Source: Paralvinella palmiformis
Lineage: Eukaryota; Annelida; Polychaeta; Terebellida; Alvinellidae
Assembly: GCA_025642065.1 (NCBI GenBank)
Contig: JAODUP010000032.1
Span: 791,501-855,500, forward strand
DNA length: 64,000 nt
Direction of reading: 5' to 3'
Under the pieces are notes generated by a model, which saw nothing but the letters and a program-made list of their open reading frames with translations, ran no database searches and was not told the DNA's origin. The position numbers and the translations under genes are program-made. Position 1 is the first letter of the stretch. Each line of letters begins with the position of its first letter. Positions 25,796-39,206 of the stretch are shown here, in pieces.

Positions 25796-26241
25796 TGGTA
25801 GCATTTCTATTGCGTCCTATCTAAGTATGACAATTAACTGTCATAAAACCTTCAACATATGGACATATATAAACAATAAATACAGTTAAGAAAAAGTTAT
25901 ACAATAACCTTTGGTAAATTTAATCAGACGCAGGATGACAATTAATATATACCTGATATATATCTGATAAATTAAAAGTGATAATGAACTCGCCGTCATT
26001 ATATGTGCAATTTTAAAAAGTGTTATAAGTGTTTCTTAAAAGATAAAATTGACTTTGCTTTGATGTTCTTGCGTAGATCGTTCGATAGTGCAGATTCTGA
26101 TTTATGAAAAATAATTTAACTATGGTATAGAGTTCTTGATACCTTGATATTGTATATACGGAATTTAAAAGGCAGTGCCTGTTATGGTATTCCGGTTTTT
26201 CTGGGTTGTATTTCTGGAATGCATATATATGTCTCATTATA

Positions 26242-26450
26242 TCATGGCAATCTATAGCGCTCCCCTTTCCAAAATTTGACTTCTTCAGACTGCTCAGACA
26301 GGCTGTTCAGACTAGCACAATATATCACATGTTCAGACAGGGAGTTCCAGTCATGAACTGTTCTTTGGTTAAAGATGCTTCTCCTCAAATCAAGCCTGCA
26401 TCGACCATTGAACACCTTTTGACCGTGGCCTCTAGTGTATTTCAATCACC
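26242..26450 (-). mobile_element. LINE C-terminal fragment
   Basis: The minus-strand ORF has TRGHGQKVFNGRCRLDLRRS and VHDWNSLSEHV. This is the conserved C-terminal tail of CR1/L2-like LINE polyproteins (TRGHS-x-K, then R-x-V-x-D-W-N-x-L-P). The same tail is present, degraded, at 46880-47000 on the plus strand. Confidence 0.65.
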
Positions 26451-26752
26451 ACAATCACACCAACGGGTGTATACGGCTTCATTTCCACAGATGTCGGTTT
26501 TAGATCTAAAGAATTAGCTCATGATTTCTCAACTGGACAATGTTGCCTCAGGATTATATGACATCACATCCCTCTTCTGATATATAACGAATTCAGAACT
26601 GCACATGACGACTTATAATACGGAATCAAAAAAGGGAACATACGAGTTAACACTGGTTTTATTCCATGAGATACTGTTTCACACATTCAAATTAATGATT
26701 GGATTAGCACACTACTGTACTTATAAGCGACCTGATGCAAAAGTGTATACAC

Positions 26753-27111
26753 AGTGAGCTCCGGTGGCCTAGCGGTTGAGCACCCGGCACTTGGTGCCAA
26801 CGGTCGCAGGTTCGAACCCCGTAAGAGTTCGAAACTTTTCCAGAGATTAATTTCTCGGCTCACTACATCGTGGGTGGCTGACCACGTTAAATGGCGCTGC
26901 CGTCTCCACTGAATTATTTAAAATAAAGAGGGACGTTAAAAACCCCCTGAGGACGTAAAACACTCTGGCAGTGACCACCCTCAGGGTATTTCGGCTCCAT
27001 CTTTCTGTACTGCTCCCCTGTGAGTTGGGGGAGGAGGTTTCTCAACCACTCCAGCATGGAGGCTGTGCTGATTAAGCGACAGCCTGGGGATTCTCCCCGA
27101 ACAACAAAACC
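26753..27111 (+). mobile_element. tRNA-derived SINE (family 1), full length
   Basis: The 359-bp insertion lies between direct repeats AGTGTATACAC (26742-26752 and 27112-27122). The tRNA-like head has A-box GTGGCCTAGCGGTTGAG and B-box GGTTCGAACC. The body and 3' end match the minus-strand copy at 19581-19940. Chance ORFs across it are not genes. Confidence 0.9.
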
Positions 27112-27407
27112 AGTGTATACACCAATGTAGATAATACGAGCCGAGTTTGTTCTCTTTTTTGAGGGTGCCGAACAGCCACACACAATGTATGGAAAGTAAA
27201 TTAGCCTTCTCAGCATCAGTTCCGAGGATGTGGAATAAGTTGACTGATAATTTTTTTGGTGTTCTTAAAAGCGGTTTGTGTATTTATGTATAAAAATGTA
27301 TTTGTGTTGCGTTCGTCAGAACATAGGTAATTATCATTTCACTGTAAACCGTCTAGCTTGGAGCAACCCAAGTTGATTAAGGCATTACATAACATATATT
27401 ATTATTA

Positions 27408-27460
27408 TTATTTAGCTAATGTATAATATACTCTTTTTTAGTAAAATTATTTTAACACTG
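27408..27460. repeat. ATT run with shared flank
   Basis: The (ATT) run and flank ATAATATACTCTTTTTTAGT also occur at about 38880-38958, indicating a dispersed repeat end. Confidence 0.6.
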
Positions 27461-27604
27461 GGCCAGAGTTATGCAAACATCATTGATGTTGTACAGACGG
27501 CTTTTACCGGTGTTTCGTTTATGATAGTAACATGATTTTAATATGGGGTTCATCCGTCCTACCCTCGTAAGTGCATTATTTAGGCACACTGCAATCTTCT
27601 TCAG

Positions 27605-27925
27605 GAATGATAACTTTGGTATTGTCTGAGCTCCGGTCCGTGTTGGTTTTGGCGCTCATTCAAATGATGACATCCCTGACTCAGACCTGTTTCAACCCAG
27701 AACACACTTCAACTCACTAAGGAGCACACAACACATGCTACCATTATAGGCGTAAAGCGTTGCTCAAACACATAACCATAACTTCCTGTCAGGTTCTCAT
27801 TTTTATGGATGAGTGAACCGGTCGTCACGTGACGGCATTGCAGCTCAGGAGCCTCGAACCCGCGACCCTTTGACTACGAGTTCTACGCTCTAACTAACTG
27901 TGCTATCACTATCACGGCTCATTAA
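27605..27925 (-). repeat. tRNA-derived SINE (family 3)
   Basis: On the minus strand, GATAGCACAGTTAGTTAGAGC (A-box, about 27893-27912) is followed by GGGTCGCGGGTTCGAGGC (B-box, about 27850-27866). The body then extends toward 27605. Length and layout fit a SINE, but no duplication or second copy was found in the window. Confidence 0.55.
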
Positions 27926-28087
27926 GCAAGACAAGATATTTATCCAAATATATTTATCAAAAGACATTTATGTAGAATGGCTATGTTAGATATATAGTAA
28001 GGTTTCGATAGATTTATCATGAACGTTTCTTAAATTGGTAGCAATCCATGGGTTTTCAACAATAACGTTGTAAATTGAATGTCACTA

Positions 28088-28121
<34 letters not shown>

Positions 28122-28190
28122 TCAACACACACATACACACACACATCAACACACACATACACACACACGCGCGGGGGCGAGAGAGAGAGA
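28088..28190. repeat. (CA)n and (GA)n compound microsatellite
   Basis: CA repeat with ATCAACACAC interruptions running into a short GA run. Confidence 0.95.
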
Positions 28191-30173
28191 CGCCGAAAAA
28201 CATTTATTAATAAGTATTTTAAACATACACTATAGCTGAAAAACGACAACATTTTCCTCAATTTAGAACACATTTTCAAATGCTTATTTGCATAATAAAA
28301 GAATGTTTGCTTACTTATGATAATACTTGTTATTATCCCCAAATAAAACTATAGTTATTGTATTTCTTACTGTGATGTAAATGACTGTACGTGTGTGTTT
28401 TGATAATATATACGACTAAATACATTTAATTCGGAAACTTATTTATCCACTAACATTCACCACGAAACAGAATAAAACGTATTACGATATTGTAGATCAG
28501 ATTAAATTGGTGATAGATAACGAATTTAATTGAAATGAAATACTACTATGTGCTTAATAAAATTATTAATTAAAGGAGTGTATGAGGCGCACTTATTTTG
28601 CTTCATTGATGTGCATAACCCATCTCAGTCTAATTAAAGGAAGAACTACTTCTAACAAGTATCCCATAGTAACTTAGCGTCACCTGTGTGTGGGATGTTT
28701 CATCCTGCAGGAACGTTTTTGTCCTGATCTTCCCGTGTGTCTAAAATGTATCCAATCAGCCATATGCTTTAGGCATCATTTGCTCCAAGCCCAATAAAAT
28801 ACTGACTGACCGACCCATTCATTTTCCCACCAAATCACTGACTCATCCAATCACTCCCATTAAATCAATCTATTAATCGTATCATAGCAATAACACAAGT
28901 CTAGCAACTGTGTTCAATTGTGGATAAATATTGCTCTGTTATAATAACACCGAGTAAGTTGTTTGTTTTACCTTGTTGCTGGTTATATGCGAAACATATG
29001 GTCAAGGGGCGACTCTCTATTGAAACATTCCACAAACACAGGTATAAGCCGGTTTGGAAACCATGACCTCTATAGTAACAAAAACTAATTCCATAAATGA
29101 TTTTTATGTTTTATCCACCAACAGATTAGACTATCTGTGTGATTAAACCCACAGGCAATATCCCATGGTGTTATCTAAAGCTCTACGAAGCGGAATATTT
29201 TAAATAAAAGAAGCGAATCGATGTTTTTATATTGATGATTTTCGGGATGACTTTCTGTTCGGCAAAGAAATCTGATCTGCAGTATCCATACGCCCACAAA
29301 GTCTACTTTTGTGGATAAAATCCTATACGAGTCAACAATATTTATGATAAATATACAATCTGGTAACAAAGACACGTGCAAAGTACAATAGATATTGTTC
29401 TATACTTTAACCTCTTATTACAAATAATTTCATATTAAATAACCTGGTAAAACACCTCCATGCGGTCACGCCTCAACGACGGCCAACACCTGTTCTGTAT
29501 TGCGGTCGACTTACACAGTCCCAACCATCTTCCCATAAATTACAATGCCAATAACGATGTATATAGCGGCCACGCAAGCGTTTCTTCCGTATTACGGCGA
29601 GGAATACTTACGGTCCGTAATACGAATTTGAGTCCTCAATTGCGACCAATCAACATTCTTGGCCACTTGCGAGATGGATGATTGACTGCTGATCTCATAG
29701 TAACAGTCGCCGATCCGTTTAAAATCACGAATCCGTTGACTGCAGATGAGTTTACAGCTGCTGATAACAAGACGCCGGGATATAGCTGAGGATGACGAGT
29801 CGTACTGCTTAAATAAAACCGCATGTCCTGACATGAGCTAATCAACTGAAACTTTTTTGTGTGTTAATATGGGACTTGTTAAAATAAGACGCTTGCAGAA
29901 GGCAATGCCATCATCCACTATAGCAACCAGTCTGGACCACCATCACCTAATTCCTCAGAAAAGTGTCAATAGCATTTTGGGAAGTGTTTTATGATGTGAC
30001 TGGCGACGTCTTTGAATAAAACTTTGGTTTTTACTGGGTACAGTTGTGTTACGGCCAGTCCTCAATTACGTTCACAAATCGCCGGTCACAATACAGGCGT
30101 AATACAGGCGTTTTGTTGTACAAGTTAATAATCGTAGGTCAGCTTCTGGATGTTACAATCTACTTCCCAAGGT
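28191..30173. other. Downstream flank of the cyclase gene
   Basis: No gene supported. Minus-strand 3' UTR of the cyclase gene should start at 30173; no clear AATAAA was found on that strand nearby. About 28690-28870 carries ACTGACTGACC...CATTCATT text also seen at 40420, a likely SINE tail. Confidence 0.4.
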
Positions 30174-30281
30174 TTAAGTTGGCTCATCCCCGCCGTTGGA
30201 CAAGTGGTTGTAGATAGCTGGCCGAGGCCTGTCTAATTCGTTCTGGTACAGCAACCAATATGTTGTCATCTTGCCCACGTC
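30174..30281 (-). CDS. Cyclase exon 21: C-terminus
   Basis: Encodes [20 protein letters not shown] and a 15-residue tail ending GGDEPT, then TAA at 30174-30176. GKMTTYWLL is the family's GKGxxxTYWL strand. Confidence 0.9.
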   Translation of the reverse strand, partial: DVGKMTTYWLLYQNELDRPRPAIYNHLSNGGDEPT

Positions 30282-30924
30282 CTGTATTAAGAATGGAAGG
30301 GCACAGTATAAAATCACCGAATAAATTTGTGATGCATTCGAAAGAAACTAAAGAAAACTGACTTATTGCAATTTCACGCAAAGCATACATCAATTATCAA
30401 AACAGGATCAAGAGATGTTTCAGCTTACGGCTTCGATTACATAATGTGTTTTGTTTAATGACCTTAATATCAATCTCTCCGCGTTTCTCCATGATGTAGC
30501 CGCCAATATCATTAAGGATGTCTCTCGTTGCCTTGCTGATTTGAATCTTTAAGGCTAATCAGAGAAACCAAACGTGTAAACATTAGCTAACTGTGACATG
30601 TTTCTTACTTTCAAAGCTCTCTTTATTCAAGGAATAGTTAAACCGATCTTAACTAGCATTCTATGTTGTATCCAATTCGTAGCTGTCGTTGTTCATAAAA
30701 TAGGAAATAAATCTAAGGTATATCTAATTTATCCGATTGTTCAATTATTTCATCTACCTTCACCATTTGCTTCCATCATAGCTGCGACGGTAACTGTTTC
30801 ACCGAAGAGGCAATAGCGAGGCATCTTTATGCCGACTACCCCAGCAGCTACAGGACCTAGAGTATTACACAGATGAAACACACACGCAGGCGCACACACA
30901 CGCACGCACGCACGCACGCATGCA

Positions 30925-30966
<42 letters not shown>

Positions 30967-33351
30967 TTATATAATTACATGTATGTACATCACTTTTTTA
31001 ACAAATGACGCAAAATACATATATACAAATATCATTATTATTGTGGTGAATCACACGTTGCGCTACCTGGTGGCGTGCATTAGATAATTAAACCCAAATT
31101 GTGTGAGTTAACGCCTCGGCTAAACCTGATGATTATAATATTAACCATCTCATCACAAGTTTTATCTAAACGCAGCGAAATTCAGGCGTCATCGTAACCG
31201 AAAAACGATGTTACATATGTTCCACCAAAATCACACCCAGGAATGATGATACGGCGGGAAAAAAAGACTAAACAAGCCAAACAGCCACCTGAGTGAATTC
31301 CTATCCTGAGCTTCAGTTGCCGGCGAGGCATATGTTTGATAGTGAACCTTGAAACGAGGCTAAGAATATCCAAAGACAAAGATGCCACAGCTGAAGCGTG
31401 TTGGTTGCCGTTAGGATCAGGTACACCGCTGACAGTCACATAAGCATCGCCGATCGTCTCAATCTGAAATATGAGAATCGTCGTGTCTAGTTTGACTCCT
31501 TCGACATTAAGAGAAATAGGTCGTGTTTTAGGAGCAACCGAATATGGCGTAATATGGAGATTGCTGAGTAATATATATATATATATATATATATAAGTAC
31601 GCATTTTCATTTCCATGTTTATAATCCTGTTCATCATTAAAATAGTGCGGTTATTCACGGCCAACCCTTCAGTATTACTTCGCGATGTTTAATTATGCCC
31701 AGGAATATAAACAACTAACCTTATAGACATCGTACTTCTCCACGATACAGTCAAAGGCTGAATACAGGTCATTGAGGAAGTTCACCACTTCAAGAGGTGT
31801 ACTGTTCGAGGCTATGTTAGTGAAGGAGACAACGTCAGAGAAATAGACAGTGGCCTTCTCGTAGGCTTCTGGTTCGACTTTTCGTCCCATCTTCAGTGGA
31901 TCAGCGATAAATCTACGAAAGCACGTTTAATGCTCGTGTTAGGTACGTCGATTATATATCAACATATCAAAATGGTCGTCAGAGCAGCGATAGAAAGGCC
32001 TTGGATGACCGATGATAAGTAGTATCTTGGAGTATAGCAGATAAAGAGGACGCCGATCTGATACTTTAATGGCCTTGGGGAAGCCTTTTAAGACCCCATC
32101 AACTGGCATCGAGCTTCGTTGACATTTTACCTGGGCAACATCTGGTAGAGAAGTTTGTCCGTCTTCAGCTTCTCCTGGTCTAGTTGCTTTGTCCTGTCCG
32201 ACACTAGATCTTCCAGATGGTTCGTATACTGTTCCATCATTTGGCATGTCTTATCCAGGATATTAAAGACCCTGTCAAAATAAAGCAATTACAACAAATC
32301 AGTAATGGTTGGAAGAACAACGTTAAAACATGCCAGTGTATTATTACCACCAATGTTAACAACAATAAAACAAAAATCCATCTCTAAATTATCAAGAATT
32401 TTAAACAAAATAGACCACGTACCCAATTCAACAGAACGAAGTAAATAAATATATTTTTAAAGTGAAAAACCCGAAATGTTTCCTTATCCTACAGGTTCGT
32501 TGTGTACAACTAGAAACAAGATAGTCATTTCTTTATTACTGTTACACACTTTATTTTCAAGTTCTATTAATGTACTGCTTCTGCAAGTTACCTTTCGTTA
32601 AAAATGTGATCTGAAACATTACTGGCCTCCAAGTTCCAGATGCGGGTACACGATGGAGTAAACAATATCAGTTAAACATCGGGTAATACGCGCGAATCAT
32701 TCACACAATGTATATCATTAGACAGCTGAGTTCTGTTAATAGACTTACACCCCAAAAAAACCTTAAAACTAAACACAGGCTTTAACATACAATAAACAAC
32801 ACCCATTTAATTTATGTTGTATAATTTGTGATTATTGATGTATAATATATAAGTAAACATTAATCGTAAATCTTAAATAAATATATATATATATAATTTG
32901 GTTACAACTCTGGAAAACATGTCAAATATTACACAGCCAGAATGAGGTTACAGGAATTGCCCGGCTTTCTACCTATTTCTTCAAGGTTCATGTGAATACA
33001 TCAGACCATTACTCGTAAAGGATTACACTCATATTACTCGTTACACAAGTAATAACACCCATTAATGTATTGATTGTGTCTTTTAGCGGATACTAATAGA
33101 AGAAGAAAAATAACATTGGCCTAAATGTTCATTGGTTAACAAAATATAAAACTATTCAAGGAATGGATATGATTGATTAACAAACAAGGACCCAGTAAAT
33201 AATTAAATAAGCAGATATTTGTTATCATTTTGATTTTGTTTTGAAATAGATTACTTTTAATTATTACATATAACAACATTACAACTAGCCTCACAAATAG
33301 ACGTTAATAGGAACCTTGTTCAAGTGTTACAGCTAGATTTGATAAAATCCT

Positions 33352-33389
<38 letters not shown>

Positions 33390-34334
33390 CTATCCTGTTA
33401 AAAGTCTTCACATAATTTGTAAGTAATATAAGTGTTGGTACCTTGCACATGGCGACGGGGGATTGGGTATCTGAGAGACCCTGGGAGAAATACCGACAGG
33501 GGTTTAGGCCCCTGGCAGGTTTAACCAAGCCGGACAGGTATCAGAAGAGGGACAAGACGTAACCCATCACCTGGTCCTTCCGGTTGAGGGTCGGGCATTG
33601 GGCTAACAACTCCACTCCGTAAAAACAAACATTGTTACGGAAACTACAACAATTCGTTGTTATAGCCTTATGACCCACTGGAGACGAAGGGGATTAAGTA
33701 AGTAAATCAGAATAAGAAATATGTAATGGCCATCATAAAGTACTATGTTTAAATCTTTAGATTTACTACCAAAGCCGTAGTCTTCAATCTTATTTATTGA
33801 AGTAATATCTTTAAAAAATCATTTTAAGCAGAATATAAAGATAAACAAATAAAGCCAAATAGAACAATATCTTATCATGTTGTCATTGTGATCCAGAGAG
33901 CCTTAACATCTATTGACAAAAATAAAATACCAAATATGGACACAGAAAGAAATAAACAAGAGCAAGATTGGTGTTTTATATGTGATAAATGGTTTTAGTG
34001 AGTGAGGTTTTCGCTTACTTTCCTTCGTTTGCTTCCTTAAATAGTTTTATCACTTCAGTAAAGCTCGGCCTAGAAATAGCTTCTTCGCTCCAGCATGACG
34101 TCATCAACTTACACATATAATTGGGACAGGAATCTTTGGGTACCATCGGTCGGTATGGAGGATCCAGACCGAGTTGAACTAAACGGACGATTTCTGTTTG
34201 AAAGCAAAAACAAACATTGGCCGAGTTTAGATCTTCTAGCATAGAGAGAGAGAGAGAGAGAGAGAGAGACACACACACACACATGCACGCACGCACACAC
34301 ACAGAAGAGAGAGAAGGGAGAGAGAGGCAGAGAG

Positions 34335-34372
<38 letters not shown>

Positions 34373-35613
34373 AGAGAGACAGAGAGAGAGAGAGGGGAGA
34401 GGGAGAGAGGGGTGGGAGAGAACATGCAATCATTTAAAACTGTTGCTAACAAGTTATGAATCAATCAGTGATAGCACATCACATGTCATCTAACACTTGT
34501 CAAATATAATTTAGAAATGTCACATTGTAATGGTATTTTGCTAAATTTATAATTTTATTATTATTGTTGTTGTTGTTTTTGTTGTTATTGCTGGTAGTGG
34601 TGGTGTTGCTGTTGTTGTTGGTGTTATTGTTGGGAGTGGTGGTGGTGTCGTTGTTGTTGGTGGTGTCGGTGTTGTCGTCGTCGTCGTTGTTGTTGTTGGT
34701 GGTGTTGTTGTTGTTGTTGGTGGTGTTGTTGTTGTTAGTGGTGTCGGTGTTGTTGTTGGTATTGTTGTTGTTCGTGGTGTTGTTGTCGTTGTTGTTAGTG
34801 GTGTCGGTGTTGTTGTCGTTGTCGTTGTTGTTGTTGTCGGTGGTGTTGTTGTCGTTGTTGTCGTTGTTGTTGGTGGTGTTGTTATACAATTTACCATTGT
34901 CTAAAACCTATAAGGACATAAAGCTCATGAGTACCTCTTGTTCCCCCAACATATGAGAGATGCACCAAAATATCTACCCTAGCATTTACTCTTTAACCTC
35001 CCAGTTTCTTGAGCCGAGATATTAACCGAAACAATGGTGTGCAGAATATAGTCGAACCCTGACTGCTTCGAAAACACCGAACTCACATTGGATGCGCAGA
35101 GATAGGCGTTATATTCAGGCTTACTTACTATATTTAATAACACATTTCTTGCGTGTTATATTTTACCTTTAGGTAGTTCGTTGGTTATTGCCTGATAAGG
35201 ACGTACCAAGGTTATGATCTCCTGCATGATAATCCCAAATGAGTACACATCACCGGGCTTTGTGCCGCTAAGGAAATGGTTTTCCTGACGTAGAATCTCC
35301 GGTGCCTTGTATAGTAATGCTGAATGATAAAACAAAAAGAATCTCTGTTAGAATCTCTGGAGATATATATCGATCTAGTATATAATCGTCAACCACAAAG
35401 GTCCACTATACCTTTGATGAGTACATGATAAACTTATTAATTATGCCCGTTCAAACACACCTACACATATTTAGTGGATAAGGTCGTTGTTGTTAGATTT
35501 ATTGAACGAGCATAATAAATATAGACGACACAGTAGCAGTAATAGTAGTAGTGATAGTAGTAGTAGTAGTTGTATTGGTAGTAGTAGTAGAAATAGTAGT
35601 AGTAGTAGCAATG

Positions 35614-35646
<33 letters not shown>

Positions 35647-35673
35647 ATGGAAGTAGTAGTAGTAGTAGTAATG

Positions 35674-35709
<36 letters not shown>

Positions 35710-35712
35710 ATG

Positions 35713-35748
<36 letters not shown>

Positions 35749-35861
35749 ATGGAAGTAGTAGTAGTAGTAGTAGTAGTAATGGAAGTAGTAGTAGTTGTAG
35801 TAATGGAAGTAGTAGTAGTAGTAGTAGTAGTAGTAATGGAAGTAGTAGTAGTAGTAGTAGA

Positions 35862-35895
<34 letters not shown>

Positions 35896-37655
35896 TCAAT
35901 GGAAGTAGTAGTAGTAGTAGTAGTAGTAGTAATGGAAGTAGTAGTAGTAGTAATAGTAGTAGTAGTAGTAATAGTAGTAGTAGTAGTAGCAATGGAAGTA
36001 GTAGTAGTAATAGTAGTAGTAGTAGTAATGGAAGTAGTAGTAGTAGTAGTAGTAGTAATAATAATAGTAGTAATAGTAGTAGTAGTAGAAGAAATAGTAG
36101 TAGTAGTAGTAGCAATGGAAGTAGTAGTAGTAGTAGTAATAGTAACAGCAGTAGGAGTTGCAGCGGCAGTGGGGGTCAATAACAGTAATATAGTAGGATT
36201 AGAGTGGTGGTATTAGTAATATTAGTATTATTGGTAACGGTTTAGTAGGAATACAAGGATAGCAATAGCTACACCGGATGGACCGTGTATGATAGATTAA
36301 ATAATATTAGATTAAAAAGAAATACGCCTAAAAGCCAATACTAATTTTCCAATGTGCCCCGGAAATAATCGCTTCTTTTTATTTGATTAAATACAGATCG
36401 TGCAATAATTTGAAATATTATCTATATAAATAAATGTGAATGTGTGTGTGTGTTTGTTTGCATGTTCGCAAAAACATCTGAAAAGAGGGTCTTAAGCGGC
36501 CTTCATTCTGTGGACTAATTGGATGACAAATAATTAATTTCACAGTCAATTTTCCTTGAAGATTGCTTCAGCAGTAAAACGGTTTTCATTAGGCAACGGA
36601 ATTCAATTTCTTTGATTGGATAAATAATTAATCTTCCTCGAAGGTAGTATCCCTGAAAAAATACATTCATAATCAAATTCTCCGTATTCAATCCATTCAA
36701 TCAAGATCAACAGTTCTTTTCTGACAAGATGAAGATACTTGGCAACTTTAAAACTAGAAGTTTTCAAAACTACTGGTTTCAAGGCATCTTACAAATTCTA
36801 TAAGCTTTTACTTATGTACGTGACAATTTCCAGAAACTTCTCTAACTTCCACACTGAGTTGTTCCATGCTGTTTCTGAGATTGTGTTTCATGCTCAAGAG
36901 TTGGAAATGGAAAGCATTTATTCATTCTCACTCCCAATGGAAAAACCTGAGAATGTTGTATGCCCTGCTGCCTTTTATACCTTTTATCGCTTATTCCAAT
37001 AATTCTTTTACCTACTAAAATAATTTTTAAAGCTATTATTCTAAACCCAAGAAGCCCCCCCCCCATAAGAGGAGCAAGCTTTAAAGTCCGTACGGAGCGC
37101 GGCTTTTAAGTTTGTTCTTAACTATCCCGTTGCAAGTATTTAACTATGTCTCCTATAGTGACCACGTGTTTCCACTCCTTGGAGGATCTGCTACTAGAAT
37201 GATTACTAGAATGATTACTATTATTAATATAGAATGTTAGAATCCACATAAATTAAAATCTTGTTAAATCGTTTTTCTTATTCGGATGATGGCCAAACTT
37301 ACTAACGAAACATCATCCCAACCCCCCCTCTATGAAAATGTTCTATCTCGGCTAATATCTCTCCAATAATTTAATTATAAAATAAATGACTTTAACCAGA
37401 TGTTATACGTGTTTTGTTTTTTTTTGTTTGTGTGTTTGTGCGTGTTTGTGTGTGTGTGCGTGTGTGTGTAGGTGTATGTGCGTGTGTGCGTGCGTGTGTG
37501 TGTGCGTGTTTGTGTGTGTATGTGTTTCCTGGCGATTCAACTAAATAACAGCAAGAATAGTAAATTAATTATCACATATTATAAAACCAGATGTACGCTA
37601 GATGTGTTTGTTATATTGAATAGAATAACACTATATTAATAAAGAAATTGACAAA

Positions 37656-37693
<38 letters not shown>

Positions 37694-38237
37694 TTACCTG
37701 AATACTTCTTATAATCATCAATAGATCTATCGTTGATTCTAATCCTACTCAGACCAAAGTCAGTTATCTTACACACCCATCTATTGTCTACAAGACAATT
37801 GGATGACTTTAGACGTCCGTGGAAAGTAACAGAGGAGCCGTGAAGACATTCCATGCCCTGTTATGATTGGAGGAGATAGGAGTCACATTAAGCCGTATCA
37901 CCAAAGTTAGACCTCTGTAATCTATAGATATCAGTTATACGACGACAACAACCTCTTTGATGGTAAGATCATGTGACCAAATTTATGCAATCCTGCTATT
38001 GTTCTAACAATCTGAGGTACGCCATAACTATCAGTTCAGCTGTTGTTTGTGACAGTGGCTTCATCCACTGAAGACAACTATTGTCACTTTTCGCTTTCAC
38101 TGACGAGTAAATTGTTTGATCTAACCCTAACTTATTATCAAGGAATACAACAGCGGTCAAAATCATCGACAAAAATTAAGTTATCTTCTATAAAGTTCAG
38201 ATTCCAGAGTTTAAAGTTATGTTGATAAGAAATGGAC

Positions 38238-38275
<38 letters not shown>

Positions 38276-38643
38276 CCGAAATGACAGTTTTTTAGGTGTT
38301 TGGTAACCTCAAATTTACAGCTTCCCCGCGGAGACTAATTCTAATTAAATTACGATATAGTCCGTTTATTGTGCGTGCGTGCGTGTACGTGCATGCGTTC
38401 ATGTATGCGTTCGTGTATGTGCGTGTGTGCGTGCGTGTGTGCGTGTGTGTGCGTGCGTGTGCGTGCGTGTTTAAGCTGTGTATAATAAGGCACAGGCACA
38501 GAGAATCTCGAACCGTGAATTCAAACTTTGGACGTACGTGTGAAATATTATGAAACTTTTTATGTGTTATCACGTTTACTTTATAATATGTTTATGTCTT
38601 GATTTCATGGGCAAATATGAAATGTTAATAAAATTATGATAGC

Positions 38644-38675
<32 letters not shown>

Positions 38676-38846
38676 CGACGATGATGATGATATAACATTA
38701 GTTAATCACTAACTCACCTTACAGATATCCAGCATAAAGGACAGTTTGAAGTCAGCATTAATATTGATGTTAGTATTAGCTAGTACATCCTAAATAAAAT
38801 ACACCATATAGTAGTAATTATTTTGTGAAATAAAATTAAATATATC

Positions 38847-38918
<72 letters not shown>

Positions 38919-39172
38919 TTAGTAATGTAAAATATACTCTTTTTTAGTAAACTTATTCGGTGACAATTAAGTGAAACAGAAAAGAATTACAGATAATGTT
39001 AATTAAAATAAGTAAATCTACATATGGTAATTACTTACAGTCAGACTTCCTCTCGAGGCATAGGACGTTAATATACCTTTATATGGTTCATCTACTGATA
39101 AGCCAACAAACAGATTGATGTTCTCATGGTGCAACTCTCGTATCTGGCACACACATTATGATTTGTACAAGG

Positions 39173-39206
<34 letters not shown>

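Noticed and set aside
26753..26830. Functional tRNA gene
   Set aside because: The tRNA-like head is followed by a SINE body with flanking target duplications; it is a retroposon.
31182..31664. 160-codon minus ORF covering cyclase exon 18
   Set aside because: Both ends run into introns; the family alignment and GT-AG sites restrict the coding part to 31289-31463.
34015..34464. 149-codon minus ORF starting upstream of exon 15
   Set aside because: Only its C-terminal part (exon 15) is coding; the Ser-Leu N-terminus is the intronic CT repeat.
34500..34956. ORFs of about 115-130 codons rich in Asn, Thr, Val or Leu
   Set aside because: They arise from the GTT/GGT array in intron 14.
35471..36216. 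ORFs of more than 200 codons on both strands (poly-Ser, poly-Val, poly-Leu, poly-Thr)
   Set aside because: They are translations of one stop-free AGT triplet array inside a cyclase intron, with no unique protein sequence or splice support.
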